A stretch of 64,000 nt of DNA from G963555815 sp965249615 [NCBI: bacterium]. Lineage in GTDB: Bacteria; UBA8248; JACPRG01. Where the stretch lies: contig CBDFMI010000006.1 of NCBI GenBank assembly GCA_965249615.1, forward strand, positions 682,001 through 746,000, read 5' to 3'. Below, piece by piece: positions 33,337 to 41,220 of this stretch (the stretch's first letter is position 1; the number at the start of each line of letters is the position of its first letter). A model generated the notes under the pieces. That model did no database searches. It was given only the letters and a program-made list of their open reading frames with translations, and had not been told where the DNA came from. The translations under genes and the position numbers were made by a program.

Positions 33337-34698
33337 ATGAAAGAAGTTCTAGAACATGTTGAAAAAGGACGGCAGAAAGCGCTGGAGGAGCTGAAAGAGT
33401 TCCTTCGGTTTCCCAGCGTCAGCGCGGACCCGGCCTACCGGCAGAAAACCCTGGCATGCGCCGAATTTGTGAAGGACCGCCTTCAGTCCATCGGTTTCAA
33501 GACCAATCTACTCCCCACCCCCGGTCTTCCCGTCGTCTATGGCGAGTGGATGGAGGCGAAGGGGGCGAAAACGCTCCTCATCTACGGCCACTACGACGTC
33601 CAGCCCCCGGACCCGCTCGATCTCTGGCAAAGCCCCCCGTTTAAGCCTGAGATTCGAGACGGGTATCTCTTCGCCCGGGGGGTCCATGACAACAAGGGCC
33701 AGCACTTCGCCCACCTAAAAGCCTCCGAGGCCTTTCTGAAGACAAAAGGGAGGCTTCCTCTCAACGTCAAATTCTTTATCGAGGGCGAGGAGGAGGTGGG
33801 AAGCCCGCATATGGAAGAATTCCTGCGCGCGAAAAAGGATCTTCTGCGGGCGGACTACGCCGCTGTCTCGGATTCCTCTCTTTTCGACGACGGGGTTCCA
33901 GCCATCCTCTACGGGCTCCGGGGCATCGCCTTTTTGGAGGTGGTCTTGACGGGCCCTTCCCATGACCTCCATTCCGGGGGATACGGCGGCACCATCGCAA
34001 ACCCGGCCCAGGTCCTGACCAAACTTCTGGACGGACTTAAAAATCCCTCTGGCCGCGTGACCCTCCCCGGGTTCTACGATGACGTGATCCCCCCTTCGGA
34101 CTGGGAGCGAGAGATTTTTGCGAAACTTCCTTTTGACGAAGAGGCCTATCTCCAGACGACTGGGAGCCCGAAACTTTCGGGCGAGGAGGGTTTTACGACG
34201 CTGGAGCGGCGGTGGGCCCGTCCCACCCTAGAGGTGAACGGTCTCTATGGGGGCTACGCCGGGTCGGGGGTAAAAACCATCATCCCATCTCAGGCCGGGG
34301 CGAAGGTCAGCATGCGGCTCGTCCCGAACCAAGACCCAGAGAAGGTGAGCCAACTGTTTGAAGATTATGTCAGGCAAAACTGTCCTGAGACGGTTCAGGT
34401 CGAAGTGCGCCGCCACGGGGGGGGGAAGCCTGTTCTTCTTGATCCCAAGAGTCCGGCCATGGCCGCGGCCGGCCGGGCCGTCGAGAAGGGCTTCGGGAAG
34501 GTCCCCGTCCTCATTCGGGAGGGGGGATCGATTCCTGTCGTCGCGACGATCAAGGAAATCCTGGGTCTTGAAAGCCTTCTGATTGGTTTTGGGGGCCCTG
34601 ACGACCGGATCCACTCCCCGAACGAACGTCTTGCGATAGAAAATTTTTACCGGGGCACCTTGACCGCCGCCCACCTCCTGAACGAGCTCGCTTCCTAG
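33337..34698 (+). CDS. M20 family dipeptidase (CNDP-like)
   Basis: A 453-residue zinc peptidase. The metal ligands are in IYGHYDVQPPDPLDLW (His, Asp), RGVHDNKGQ (Asp), FIEGEEEVGSPH (Glu) and DSSLFDDG, and the catalytic Glu is in EGEEEVGS. The dimerisation domain lies in the middle, then VATIKEILGLESLLIGFGGPDDRIHSPNE ends it. It matches the CNDP-like M20A group that cleaves dipeptides. ATG 33337 is preceded by AGAGAGGA; TTG 33328 is an alternative. It overlaps the small secreted protein by 4 nt at the 3' end. Confidence 0.92.
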   Translation: MKEVLEHVEKGRQKALEELKEFLRFPSVSADPAYRQKTLACAEFVKDRLQSIGFKTNLLPTPGLPVVYGEWMEAKGAKTLLIYGHYDVQPPDPLDLWQSPPFKPEIRDGYLFARGVHDNKGQHFAHLKASEAFLKTKGRLPLNVKFFIEGEEEVGSPHMEEFLRAKKDLLRADYAAVSDSSLFDDGVPAILYGLRGIAFLEVVLTGPSHDLHSGGYGGTIANPAQVLTKLLDGLKNPSGRVTLPGFYDDVIPPSDWEREIFAKLPFDEEAYLQTTGSPKLSGEEGFTTLERRWARPTLEVNGLYGGYAGSGVKTIIPSQAGAKVSMRLVPNQDPEKVSQLFEDYVRQNCPETVQVEVRRHGGGKPVLLDPKSPAMAAAGRAVEKGFGKVPVLIREGGSIPVVATIKEILGLESLLIGFGGPDDRIHSPNERLAIENFYRGTLTAAHLLNELAS

Positions 34699-35120
34699 CG
34701 TGCGGGGTGCTCTTCCCCACGTTTTTGCTGCCAAGGGACCGGTTTCGTGATCGTTTGATCCCCGGTTTCTACCACGACCTGCTGGGTTTCCTTCGGCAGA
34801 TTCAGCTCGATGGACCTGGTCCAAGGCGTGATCACCTGCACCACGAAACCAGTCGGCTTAAGTCCCACCGCCTGGATGACCCAGATCTCCGGCGGTGCGT
34901 CATAGATTGTAGGGTGTAGGTTTACCACCCACCCCGCGGTCGGGACGATCCCGCTCACGGTCACGCTGAAAATGTTCTCGTTCACCTTTTCTATGACGAC
35001 GTCTTGAACGTCAACAAGTGTCTTCTGGCTTTCGCCAGCAGCGGGCCCAGAAATTGAGGGGGCGAGCAGCAGCGCCGCGCACATGAGTGCCGTCTGACCA
35101 GTGACCATCCTAAGTCCCAT
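34695..35120 (-). CDS. Secreted protein of unknown function
   Basis: A 141-residue protein with an N-terminal signal peptide (LMCAALLLAPSISGPAAG) and a mature part containing VSGIVPTAGWVVNLHPTIYDAPPEIW. It has the pattern of a small beta-rich periplasmic protein, with PTAGW a familiar motif in such proteins. It starts 2 nt after the stop of aspA and converges on the M20 peptidase with a 4-nt overlap. Its operon with aspA is probably accidental. Function unknown. Confidence 0.65.
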   Translation of the reverse strand: MGLRMVTGQTALMCAALLLAPSISGPAAGESQKTLVDVQDVVIEKVNENIFSVTVSGIVPTAGWVVNLHPTIYDAPPEIWVIQAVGLKPTGFVVQVITPWTRSIELNLPKETQQVVVETGDQTITKPVPWQQKRGEEHPAR

Positions 35121-35122
35121 TT

Positions 35123-36535
35123 CTAGCGCTTTTTTGAGTCCCGTTCCAGGCGGCCCGTTAAGTTTTTGACCGAGAATACTTCTTTGATCTGAGCCTCGGT
35201 GAGGATCTTCTTTTCCCGCACAATATCGAGAACACCTCGATCCTCTCGAACACTTTGTTTTGCGATCTCCCCCGCCTGGAGATAGCCGATGAAGGGGTTC
35301 AGGAGGGTTGCCAGGGCGGGGTTCTTCTCCAGATAGCCGCGGCAGCGGTCAGGTTGCGCCTTGATCCCCTTGATACACTTCTTCTGAAAGACCGGGAGAT
35401 AGTTGATCAGGATCTCAAAGGCCATCATGAGGTCGTAGGCCATGATCGGCATCATGACGTTGAGGTCCAGCTGGCCTCCCTGGACAGCGTGGGCGATGGT
35501 CGTGTCGTAGCCGATGACCTGGAAGGCCACCATGTTGAGACACTCGGCCATCACCGGGTTCACCTTTCCGGGCATGATGGAAGATCCCGGCTGGACCGGG
35601 GGAAGCCTGATCTCGTCGATCCCCGTCGTTGGCCCCGAGGACAGAAGCCTGAGATCGCTCGCGATGCGGCTTAGCTCCAATGCCAGGTCCCGAAGGGCCC
35701 CTGAAGTGGCGGCGACGGGCTGTTGGGATTGGATCATCTCCATGGGGTCGTCGGAAGGGCGGAGCTTGAAGCGTGTGTAGCGGACGAGGTTTTGGACCAC
35801 CTTTTCTCGGAACCCCTTTGGGGTGTTGACACCGGTCCCGACCGCGTTTCCTCCGATGGGGAGTTCCAGAAGCTCGTCGCTCGCGTCTTTGAGGCGCCTT
35901 CGGGCGCGTCGAAGGGCCGCCCCGTAGGCCCGAAACTCCTGGCCGAGCGTGATGGGGACGGCGTCCTGCAGATGGGTCCGGCCCGATTTGAGGACCCCTT
36001 GAAATTCTCGTCCTTTCGCCTCGAAGGCCTTCGCCAGATCGTCCAGGACGGGGAGGAGTTTTTGCCGCTGGAAGAGCCCTCCCAGGCGGATCGCCGTCGG
36101 GAAACTGTCGTTGGTGCTCTGGCCGTAGTTGACATGGTCGTTGGGCGAAAGGGTCTTGTAATCCCCCTTGGGTTTTTTTAAGAGTTCTAGGGCGCGGTTG
36201 GCGATGACCTCGTTGGTGTTCATGTTGAAGGAGGTCCCCGCCCCAGCCTGAAAGACGTCGAGGACAAATTCTTTTTGGTGTTTTCCCGAGATAACCTCGC
36301 TTGCCGCCTTTGCGATGGCCTGCGCCCGCCATTTTTCCATCGCTTTGAGAGAGTGTGCCGCTTCGACAGCCGCCTTTTTGATCAGGGCGTAAGACTTGAT
36401 GAAATCGGGATGTTCCCGGACCCCGCTCACGGGAAAGTTGTGCACAGCCCGCTGCGTCTGGACGCCATAAAGGGCGTCGGCCGGGACCTTAACATCCCCC
36501 AGAGAATCCTTCTCGACCCTGAATTTTTGTTTCAT
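35123..36535 (-). CDS. aspA: Aspartate ammonia-lyase (fumarase/aspartase superfamily)
   Basis: A 470-residue member of the aspartase/fumarase superfamily. VNYGQSTNDSFPTA and the superfamily signature GSSIMPGKVNP are present, followed by VQGGQLDLNVMMPIMAYDL. The GQLxLNVMMP and DEIRLPP types favour aspartase (aspartate to fumarate and ammonia) over class II fumarase, which has NFELNVFKP. Fumarase cannot be wholly excluded. ATG 36535 follows AGGTGAGG. It would supply fumarate from aspartate for energy or nitrogen metabolism. Confidence 0.85.
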   Translation of the reverse strand: MKQKFRVEKDSLGDVKVPADALYGVQTQRAVHNFPVSGVREHPDFIKSYALIKKAAVEAAHSLKAMEKWRAQAIAKAASEVISGKHQKEFVLDVFQAGAGTSFNMNTNEVIANRALELLKKPKGDYKTLSPNDHVNYGQSTNDSFPTAIRLGGLFQRQKLLPVLDDLAKAFEAKGREFQGVLKSGRTHLQDAVPITLGQEFRAYGAALRRARRRLKDASDELLELPIGGNAVGTGVNTPKGFREKVVQNLVRYTRFKLRPSDDPMEMIQSQQPVAATSGALRDLALELSRIASDLRLLSSGPTTGIDEIRLPPVQPGSSIMPGKVNPVMAECLNMVAFQVIGYDTTIAHAVQGGQLDLNVMMPIMAYDLMMAFEILINYLPVFQKKCIKGIKAQPDRCRGYLEKNPALATLLNPFIGYLQAGEIAKQSVREDRGVLDIVREKKILTEAQIKEVFSVKNLTGRLERDSKKR

Positions 36536-36561
36536 CGCCTCACCTTGTCAGATTTTCTTCT

Positions 36562-36640
36562 GTTGTCCTGCTGCCCGTTTTTCTTAGGAACCGGGCGGCT
36601 TCGAAATCCACGCCAAAGGAATTTTTCACAACAGGACAAC
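36562..36640. repeat. Inverted repeat between aspA and bioD
   Basis: GTTGTCCTG at 36562-36570 and CAGGACAAC at 36632-36640 are perfect 9-bp inverted arms separated by 61 nt, in the 209-nt gap between divergent aspA and bioD. They may be operator half-sites or arms of a structure. They do not match the BirA operator half-site. Weak evidence. Confidence 0.3.
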
Positions 36641-36744
36641 TCGGCAATCCGTTATCGGGCCCATCGGAAAATCGGGGCGTCAAAGGTAAAAAAATCAGTA
36701 TAGAGTGGAAGGATTCAAGGGTCAACGGAGAGGTGATCTCGATT

Positions 36745-37482
36745 ATGGGCAAAGGACTTCTCATCGCCGGTACGGACACCGATGTGGGCAAAACCCTTGT
36801 GGCGGGGGGGATTGCCGGCGCCCTGAGGAAGAGGGGCTATCGTGTCGGGGCCATGAAGCCTGCGGAGAGCGGCTGTCCACGGGAAGCAGGACGCCTCGTC
36901 CCGCCGGACGCCCTCTTTGTCAAGGAGATGGCGGGGTGCGACGCCCCGCTGGACGTCGTCTGCCCCTACCGCTTCGAGGAGCCCCTGGCCCCTTTCATCG
37001 CCGCCGGGCGGAGCGGAGTCGAGATCGACCTCGAGCGGATTTGCTCGGCCTATGAGGAGCTCCGCTCGACTCACGACGTGACGCTGGTCGAGGGAATAGG
37101 GGGTCTTCTCGTCCCCATCCGTCTGGATTTTTTAGTCTCCGATCTGGCCCTTCGTTTGAATCTTCCCCTTCTCGTCGTGGGACGCCTTGGCCTTGGCACG
37201 CTGAACCACACCCTGCTCACCGTCGAGACGGCGTCGCGAAAAGGTTTAAAAGTTCTCGGCATCGTCTTAAGCGCCACGTCCCCTCCCTCGAGCCCTGCTG
37301 AAGAGACGAACTTTGAAATCTTGAAAAGTCTCACGGAGATCCCTGTCCTGGGTGTTCTTCCCCACCTCACCGAGGTCCCTTCGAGGAAGGCCAATCCCCC
37401 CGCTGTTTCCACCCTCATTCAGGCCGTTGAGACGCATCTCGACCTTGGCCCGCTTCTCAAGACACTTGGGCTTACCCGCTAA
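36745..37482 (+). CDS. bioD: Dethiobiotin synthetase
   Basis: A 245-residue P-loop enzyme that closes the ureido ring of biotin from 7,8-diaminopelargonate, CO2 and ATP. P-loop GTDTDVGKT is at residues 9-17, with MKPAESGCP, LVEGIGGLLVP and LLVVGRLGLGTLNHTLLT. The start is ATG 36745 with GGAGAGGTGA ahead. The other bio genes are not adjacent, although biotin is needed by the decarboxylase carrier at 19179. It follows a candidate regulatory inverted repeat. Confidence 0.93.
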   Translation: MGKGLLIAGTDTDVGKTLVAGGIAGALRKRGYRVGAMKPAESGCPREAGRLVPPDALFVKEMAGCDAPLDVVCPYRFEEPLAPFIAAGRSGVEIDLERICSAYEELRSTHDVTLVEGIGGLLVPIRLDFLVSDLALRLNLPLLVVGRLGLGTLNHTLLTVETASRKGLKVLGIVLSATSPPSSPAEETNFEILKSLTEIPVLGVLPHLTEVPSRKANPPAVSTLIQAVETHLDLGPLLKTLGLTR

Positions 37483-37517
37483 AGAGGCTAAAGACACTGA
37501 AGACGCTGAAGGGGAGC

Positions 37518-38363
37518 TTAAATGAGTCTCTTTCGAACGGTGTGGCTCAGGTAGTCCACCGCCGTGACCATGGTGAAGAGGATGGCGATGAGGGTGAGGA
37601 GCTGATCCTCGAGGAAGAGAGAGACGGCGATGTGAAGTTTTAGGCCAATCCCCCCCGCCCCCACAATCCCCAGGATGGCCGCTGTCCGGATGTTTACCTC
37701 CCAGCGATAGAGGGCGTAAGAGAGGAACTGGGGCAGCACCTGGGGGAGAACGCCGTAGAGAAGGATCTTCAATCTTGAAGCCCCTGTTGCCTGAAGGGCT
37801 TCCAGGGGGCGCGAGTCGATGTCCTCAACCACCTCCGAGAAAAGTTTTCCGAGGACGCCTCCGGTGTGGACCCCCAGGGCCAGGACCCCCGCGAAGGGGC
37901 CGAGGCCCACCGCGAAGATGAAGACCATGGCGAGGACGATCTCGGGGATGGATCTCAAGATGCTGAGGATCGCCCGAGAAAGTCCGAAGAGGGCCATCCG
38001 AAAACCTCTGGCAAGACCCCATCCTCCCTCCCTTTCAAAGAGGATTCCACTAAACATGAGGTTTGACGAGGCGAAGAAGACCAGTGCCCCGCCCAAGAGA
38101 GCCGCGATGAAGGTGCCCATGAAAGAAATGGACAGGGTCTCGAGGGCCGCCCTCCCGGCCTCCAACAAAAACTCCCCTCCGAGGTTCGGAGGGTAAAGGC
38201 GCTTGACGTAGTCCGCCATCCCGGCCCTTCCTTCGGGCCCAAAAAGTTCGCCGAGGTTTCCCCCCACCCCCAGGTAGCTCCAGATAAAGAGGGCGAGGAG
38301 GAATCCCGGCATGGCCCAGGTGAGGACAGCGGGCCGGGGTCTCTGGGGGATGGTAGGCGCCAT
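37518..38363 (-). CDS. PhnE-type ABC permease (second)
   Basis: A 281-residue permease with about six membrane helices. The EAA-like loop RPLEALQATGASRLKILLYGVLPQVLPQFLSYALYRWEVNIRTAAILGIVGAGGIG is of the PhnE type. ATG 38363 overlaps the stop of the preceding permease by one base (TGATG). The frame is open upstream as a shadow. Two PhnE-like permeases in tandem after PhnC form a heterodimer. The substrate is phosphonate, phosphite or a related oxyanion. Confidence 0.9.
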   Translation of the reverse strand: MAPTIPQRPRPAVLTWAMPGFLLALFIWSYLGVGGNLGELFGPEGRAGMADYVKRLYPPNLGGEFLLEAGRAALETLSISFMGTFIAALLGGALVFFASSNLMFSGILFEREGGWGLARGFRMALFGLSRAILSILRSIPEIVLAMVFIFAVGLGPFAGVLALGVHTGGVLGKLFSEVVEDIDSRPLEALQATGASRLKILLYGVLPQVLPQFLSYALYRWEVNIRTAAILGIVGAGGIGLKLHIAVSLFLEDQLLTLIAILFTMVTAVDYLSHTVRKRLI

Positions 38364-39211
38364 CAGGCGATCCGCCTTCTCAGGAAAGCGCTCAGCTGTT
38401 CCACACCGGAGATGAGAAGAAGGAGGACAAGGATGAGGGTGACCACCTCTTGGTGATTGAACATTCGAAGGGAAAGCTCGATCTGCTGGCCAATCCCCCC
38501 GGCCCCCACAAACCCCAAGATGGCCGCCGCCCGGATGGCGCATTCCCAGCGATAGAGGGAGTAGGAGAGCAGGTTCGGGAGGGCCTGGGGCAGAAAGCCG
38601 TAGAGGAAGATGGAGGGGCGGGAGGCCCCTGTGGACTGAAAGGCTTCGATGGGCCGGGGGTCCACCCCCTCGAAAATCTCCGCGTAGATCTTCCCCAGGA
38701 TCCCCCCATAGCCCACCCCGATGGCCAGGACCCCGGGGAGAGGTCCAAGGCCTACGGCACGGACGAAAAGAAGGGCCCAGACGAATTCGGGGACGGCCCG
38801 AAAGAGATTGAGGATGGCCCTGGCGAGGAAGTAAGGGACGGCGCGAAGGGCCCGAGCCAAGGGGCGTCTCTCCGTTGTGGCCTCATGGAGGACCCCCCGA
38901 AAGGTGAGGTTGCTCGCCGCCAGGAGGGAGAGGGGGAACCCGATGAGGATGGCGAGGGCGGTCCCCATGACGGAGATCTGAATCGTCTCCAGCGTCGGAC
39001 GCAGGGTGAAACGAAGGAAGTCCAGCGAAAAGTCCGGAGGGAACATGCCCCGGACAAAGGCCAGGAGATTGTCCCGGCCCTCTCCCAAAAGAAGCTGAAA
39101 GGGCCTCACCTCGGCGGCGCGGTAGCTCACGACGAGGGCCAGGAGAAAGAGAAGAAGAAGGAAAAGACCCGAACGGCGAGGTCTAGATACGGGCCACGAA
39201 CGGGCGCTCAA
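38363..39211 (-). CDS. PhnE-type ABC permease (first)
   Basis: A 282-residue permease with six hydrophobic segments. The loop RPIEAFQSTGASRPSIFLYGFLPQALPNLLSYSLYRWECAIRAAAILGFVGAGGIG matches the PhnE family and the second permease. Start TTG 39211 lies 29 nt inside phnC; no better in-frame start is visible. It lies between phnC and the second permease. The duplicated permease genes probably arose from a tandem duplication. Confidence 0.9.
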   Translation of the reverse strand: MSARSWPVSRPRRSGLFLLLLFLLALVVSYRAAEVRPFQLLLGEGRDNLLAFVRGMFPPDFSLDFLRFTLRPTLETIQISVMGTALAILIGFPLSLLAASNLTFRGVLHEATTERRPLARALRAVPYFLARAILNLFRAVPEFVWALLFVRAVGLGPLPGVLAIGVGYGGILGKIYAEIFEGVDPRPIEAFQSTGASRPSIFLYGFLPQALPNLLSYSLYRWECAIRAAAILGFVGAGGIGQQIELSLRMFNHQEVVTLILVLLLLISGVEQLSAFLRRRIA

Positions 39212-39986
39212 GATGGGTCTGCTCCGTAGAGAGGATGTCGGCCCCCTCTGTGGGGGTGGGGAAGAGGGCCTTCAGATCCTCTGGTGTGATGGACTGGGAC
39301 TTTTTGTCAAAGAGAATCTGCCCGTCCTTGAGGCCGATGACCCGGGGGAAATGGGTGAGGGCTAAATCCACGCTGTGAAGATTCATGACGAGGGTTTTCG
39401 CCCGCTTGGAACTAAGGTCGATGAGGAGGCGGATAATTCGCTCTGCCAGGGAGGGGTCCACCGAGGAGACGGGCTCGTCAGCCAGGATGCAATCGGGATC
39501 CTGAAGGAGGACCCGGGCGATGGCGACCCGCTGCTGCTGCCCCCCGGAAAGCTCATCGGTCCGGGCAAAGAGTTTTTCTGGGATGCCCACCTGGAGGAGG
39601 GCCGAGTAGGCGAGGTCCACCTCCGCGGGACGGGCGAGCGAGAGGAGGGCCTGCGGGGTGGACCAGGCTCCAAGACGGCCGGCCAGCACGTTGTGGACGA
39701 CCCGGAGTCTTGGGACCAGGTTGTGGTGCTGGTAGATAGTCCCGATCTTCCGCCTCAACCGCCGAAGGCGTCTTCCGCCGATCCCATCCACCAGGCTTCC
39801 CTCGAAGAAGATCTTGCCCTGGGAAGGGCGGAGACTGAAATTCAGGATCCGGAAGAGGGTGGTCTTTCCGGCCCCGCTTGGCCCGATAAAGGCCACTTGC
39901 TCGCCGGGACCGATGGAAAGGTCCACCCCGTGGAGGGCGACTTCCCCCCGACGAAATTCTTTGTCCACCCCTTGAAGCGAGAACAA
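39183..39986 (-). CDS. PhnC-type ABC transporter ATP-binding protein
   Basis: A 267-residue ABC ATPase of the phosphonate-type family. Walker A GPSGAGKT, Q-loop YQHHNLVPRL, signature LSGGQQQR, Walker B CILADEPVSSVD and switch His MNLHSVDLA are all present. The Q-loop YQxHNL is the hallmark of PhnC and its relatives. TTG start 39986. It is 49 nt downstream of the binding-protein gene and overlaps the first permease. It powers the transporter. Confidence 0.92.
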   Translation of the reverse strand: MFSLQGVDKEFRRGEVALHGVDLSIGPGEQVAFIGPSGAGKTTLFRILNFSLRPSQGKIFFEGSLVDGIGGRRLRRLRRKIGTIYQHHNLVPRLRVVHNVLAGRLGAWSTPQALLSLARPAEVDLAYSALLQVGIPEKLFARTDELSGGQQQRVAIARVLLQDPDCILADEPVSSVDPSLAERIIRLLIDLSSKRAKTLVMNLHSVDLALTHFPRVIGLKDGQILFDKKSQSITPEDLKALFPTPTEGADILSTEQTHLERPFVARI

Positions 39987-40035
39987 GATGTTCGCGTCCT
40001 TCAGCCTGAAGCTGGGGTCAGAGTTCCAAAGAGCC

Positions 40036-40914
40036 CTATTTAAGAAGCCCTACCGCCCTTGCTGCGGCCTCAATTTCGGTGAAATCATCTTCCGTGGCCA
40101 GGATGTAGCCCTTGGTCCGCTGAAGGTCCAGGATCTCTTTATGCTCCGGGTTTGAGTAGTCCAGGTTCAAAAAGGCCCAGGCGATCCGGCTGACCAGCGC
40201 CCGGTCCAAGCCCCCCCGGGCCGTCCAGTTGTAGTCCACATATTCAGGGGTCGTCCAAAAGACTCCCACCTTGTCCACGTCCACCTTGCCCTCTTGAACG
40301 AGTCTCTCCCAGACCGCCTCGTTGAGGGCCCCCGCGTCCACTTGGCCCGCCTCCACCCACTTGGCCGTCGCGTCATGGGCGCCGCTATAACTGAACCTTG
40401 CGAAATCCCGCTCGGGGACGATCCCGTCCTGGAGAAGGAAATGGCGGGGCATGAGGTGGCCGGAGGTGGAGCTCACACTCCCGAAGGCGAAGGTCTTGCC
40501 CTTAAGATCCTTTAGGGACCGAATACCTGAGTCCTTCCGGGCGATGAACTTGGAGTGAAAACTGGCGTCCTCCGTGCGCATCACGATCGCCAGGGCGTCT
40601 CCCGTCCTTTGCCTTGCCTGGACATGGGTGAAACCGCCGTACCAGACGAGGTCCAGCTTCCCTGCGGCCAGGGCCTCTACAGTGGCGGCGTAGTTCACCA
40701 GGGGGGTGAACTCCACCTTCATGCCGAGTTCCCTTTCGAGATATTGGACAAGGGGCGCGTTTTTGCGAAGGAGCTCTGTGGGGTTTTCGTCGGGGATGGC
40801 TGAGACACGAAGTGTCTTGGGTTCCTCGGCGAAGAGGAAAGAAATCGAAAAGAGGCTCAAGAGAAAGAGAAATGTTGCACGCGATGTTTTTGAAGACGGC
40901 CTCAAACTTTTCAC
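40036..40914 (-). CDS. PhnD-like periplasmic binding protein (putative selenate/phosphonate type)
   Basis: A 292-residue secreted protein with an N-terminal signal (TFLFLLSLFSISFLFAEE) and the PhnD fold. RVSAIPDENPTELLRK, YAATVEALAAGKLDLVWYGGF and HSKFIARKDSGI are the clearest segments. The combination SAIPDENPTELLRK with the YGGFTHVQAR segment is what I recall for proteins annotated as putative selenate ABC transporter binding proteins, a PhnD offshoot. GTG 40914 follows GGGGAA. First gene of the phnD-C-E-E operon. Phosphonate or phosphite is an alternative ligand. Confidence 0.85.
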   Translation of the reverse strand: MKSLRPSSKTSRATFLFLLSLFSISFLFAEEPKTLRVSAIPDENPTELLRKNAPLVQYLERELGMKVEFTPLVNYAATVEALAAGKLDLVWYGGFTHVQARQRTGDALAIVMRTEDASFHSKFIARKDSGIRSLKDLKGKTFAFGSVSSTSGHLMPRHFLLQDGIVPERDFARFSYSGAHDATAKWVEAGQVDAGALNEAVWERLVQEGKVDVDKVGVFWTTPEYVDYNWTARGGLDRALVSRIAWAFLNLDYSNPEHKEILDLQRTKGYILATEDDFTEIEAAARAVGLLK

Positions 40915-41220
40915 TGCGTTCCCCTCAATTTCGGAAAAAGTCCGCTCAAATATACTGACTCACCGACGTATTTCAAATTGGAAATATTGATAATATTTGT
41001 ACAAAAGATACATAAAACCTATAGCTCAACTAACTGATTGTTTTACAAGGTGATATATCACTGCTAGATCTCGCCCCGTCCCCCATCCGCCTCTCATTCG
41101 GTCGGTTTTTCACGCGGGGCTGGGCCTCGCATCCGCCCCGGGCCGGCCCGTCTCAGAAACGCCTTGTCCTGACCTTGCCGCGCCCTGTAGCATCAAGATC
41201 TCTTTTCGGGAGATATCCTG
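40915..41220. promoter_or_regulatory. A+T-rich divergent intergenic region with two palindromes
   Basis: The 306 nt between the PhnD-like operon and the TPR gene hold no gene. GTGATATATCAC at 41050-41061 is a perfect 12-bp palindrome, and AATATTGATAATATT lies at about 40982-40996. The whole stretch 40930-41070 is A+T-rich in a G+C-rich genome, which fits a promoter and operator region. A specific -35/-10 pair is not convincing. Confidence 0.4.

Noticed and set aside
33345-33365. AGAACATGTT resembling a Gram-positive-type LexA box near dinB
   Set aside because: It lies inside the coding part of the M20 peptidase and on the wrong side for dinB control, so probably chance.
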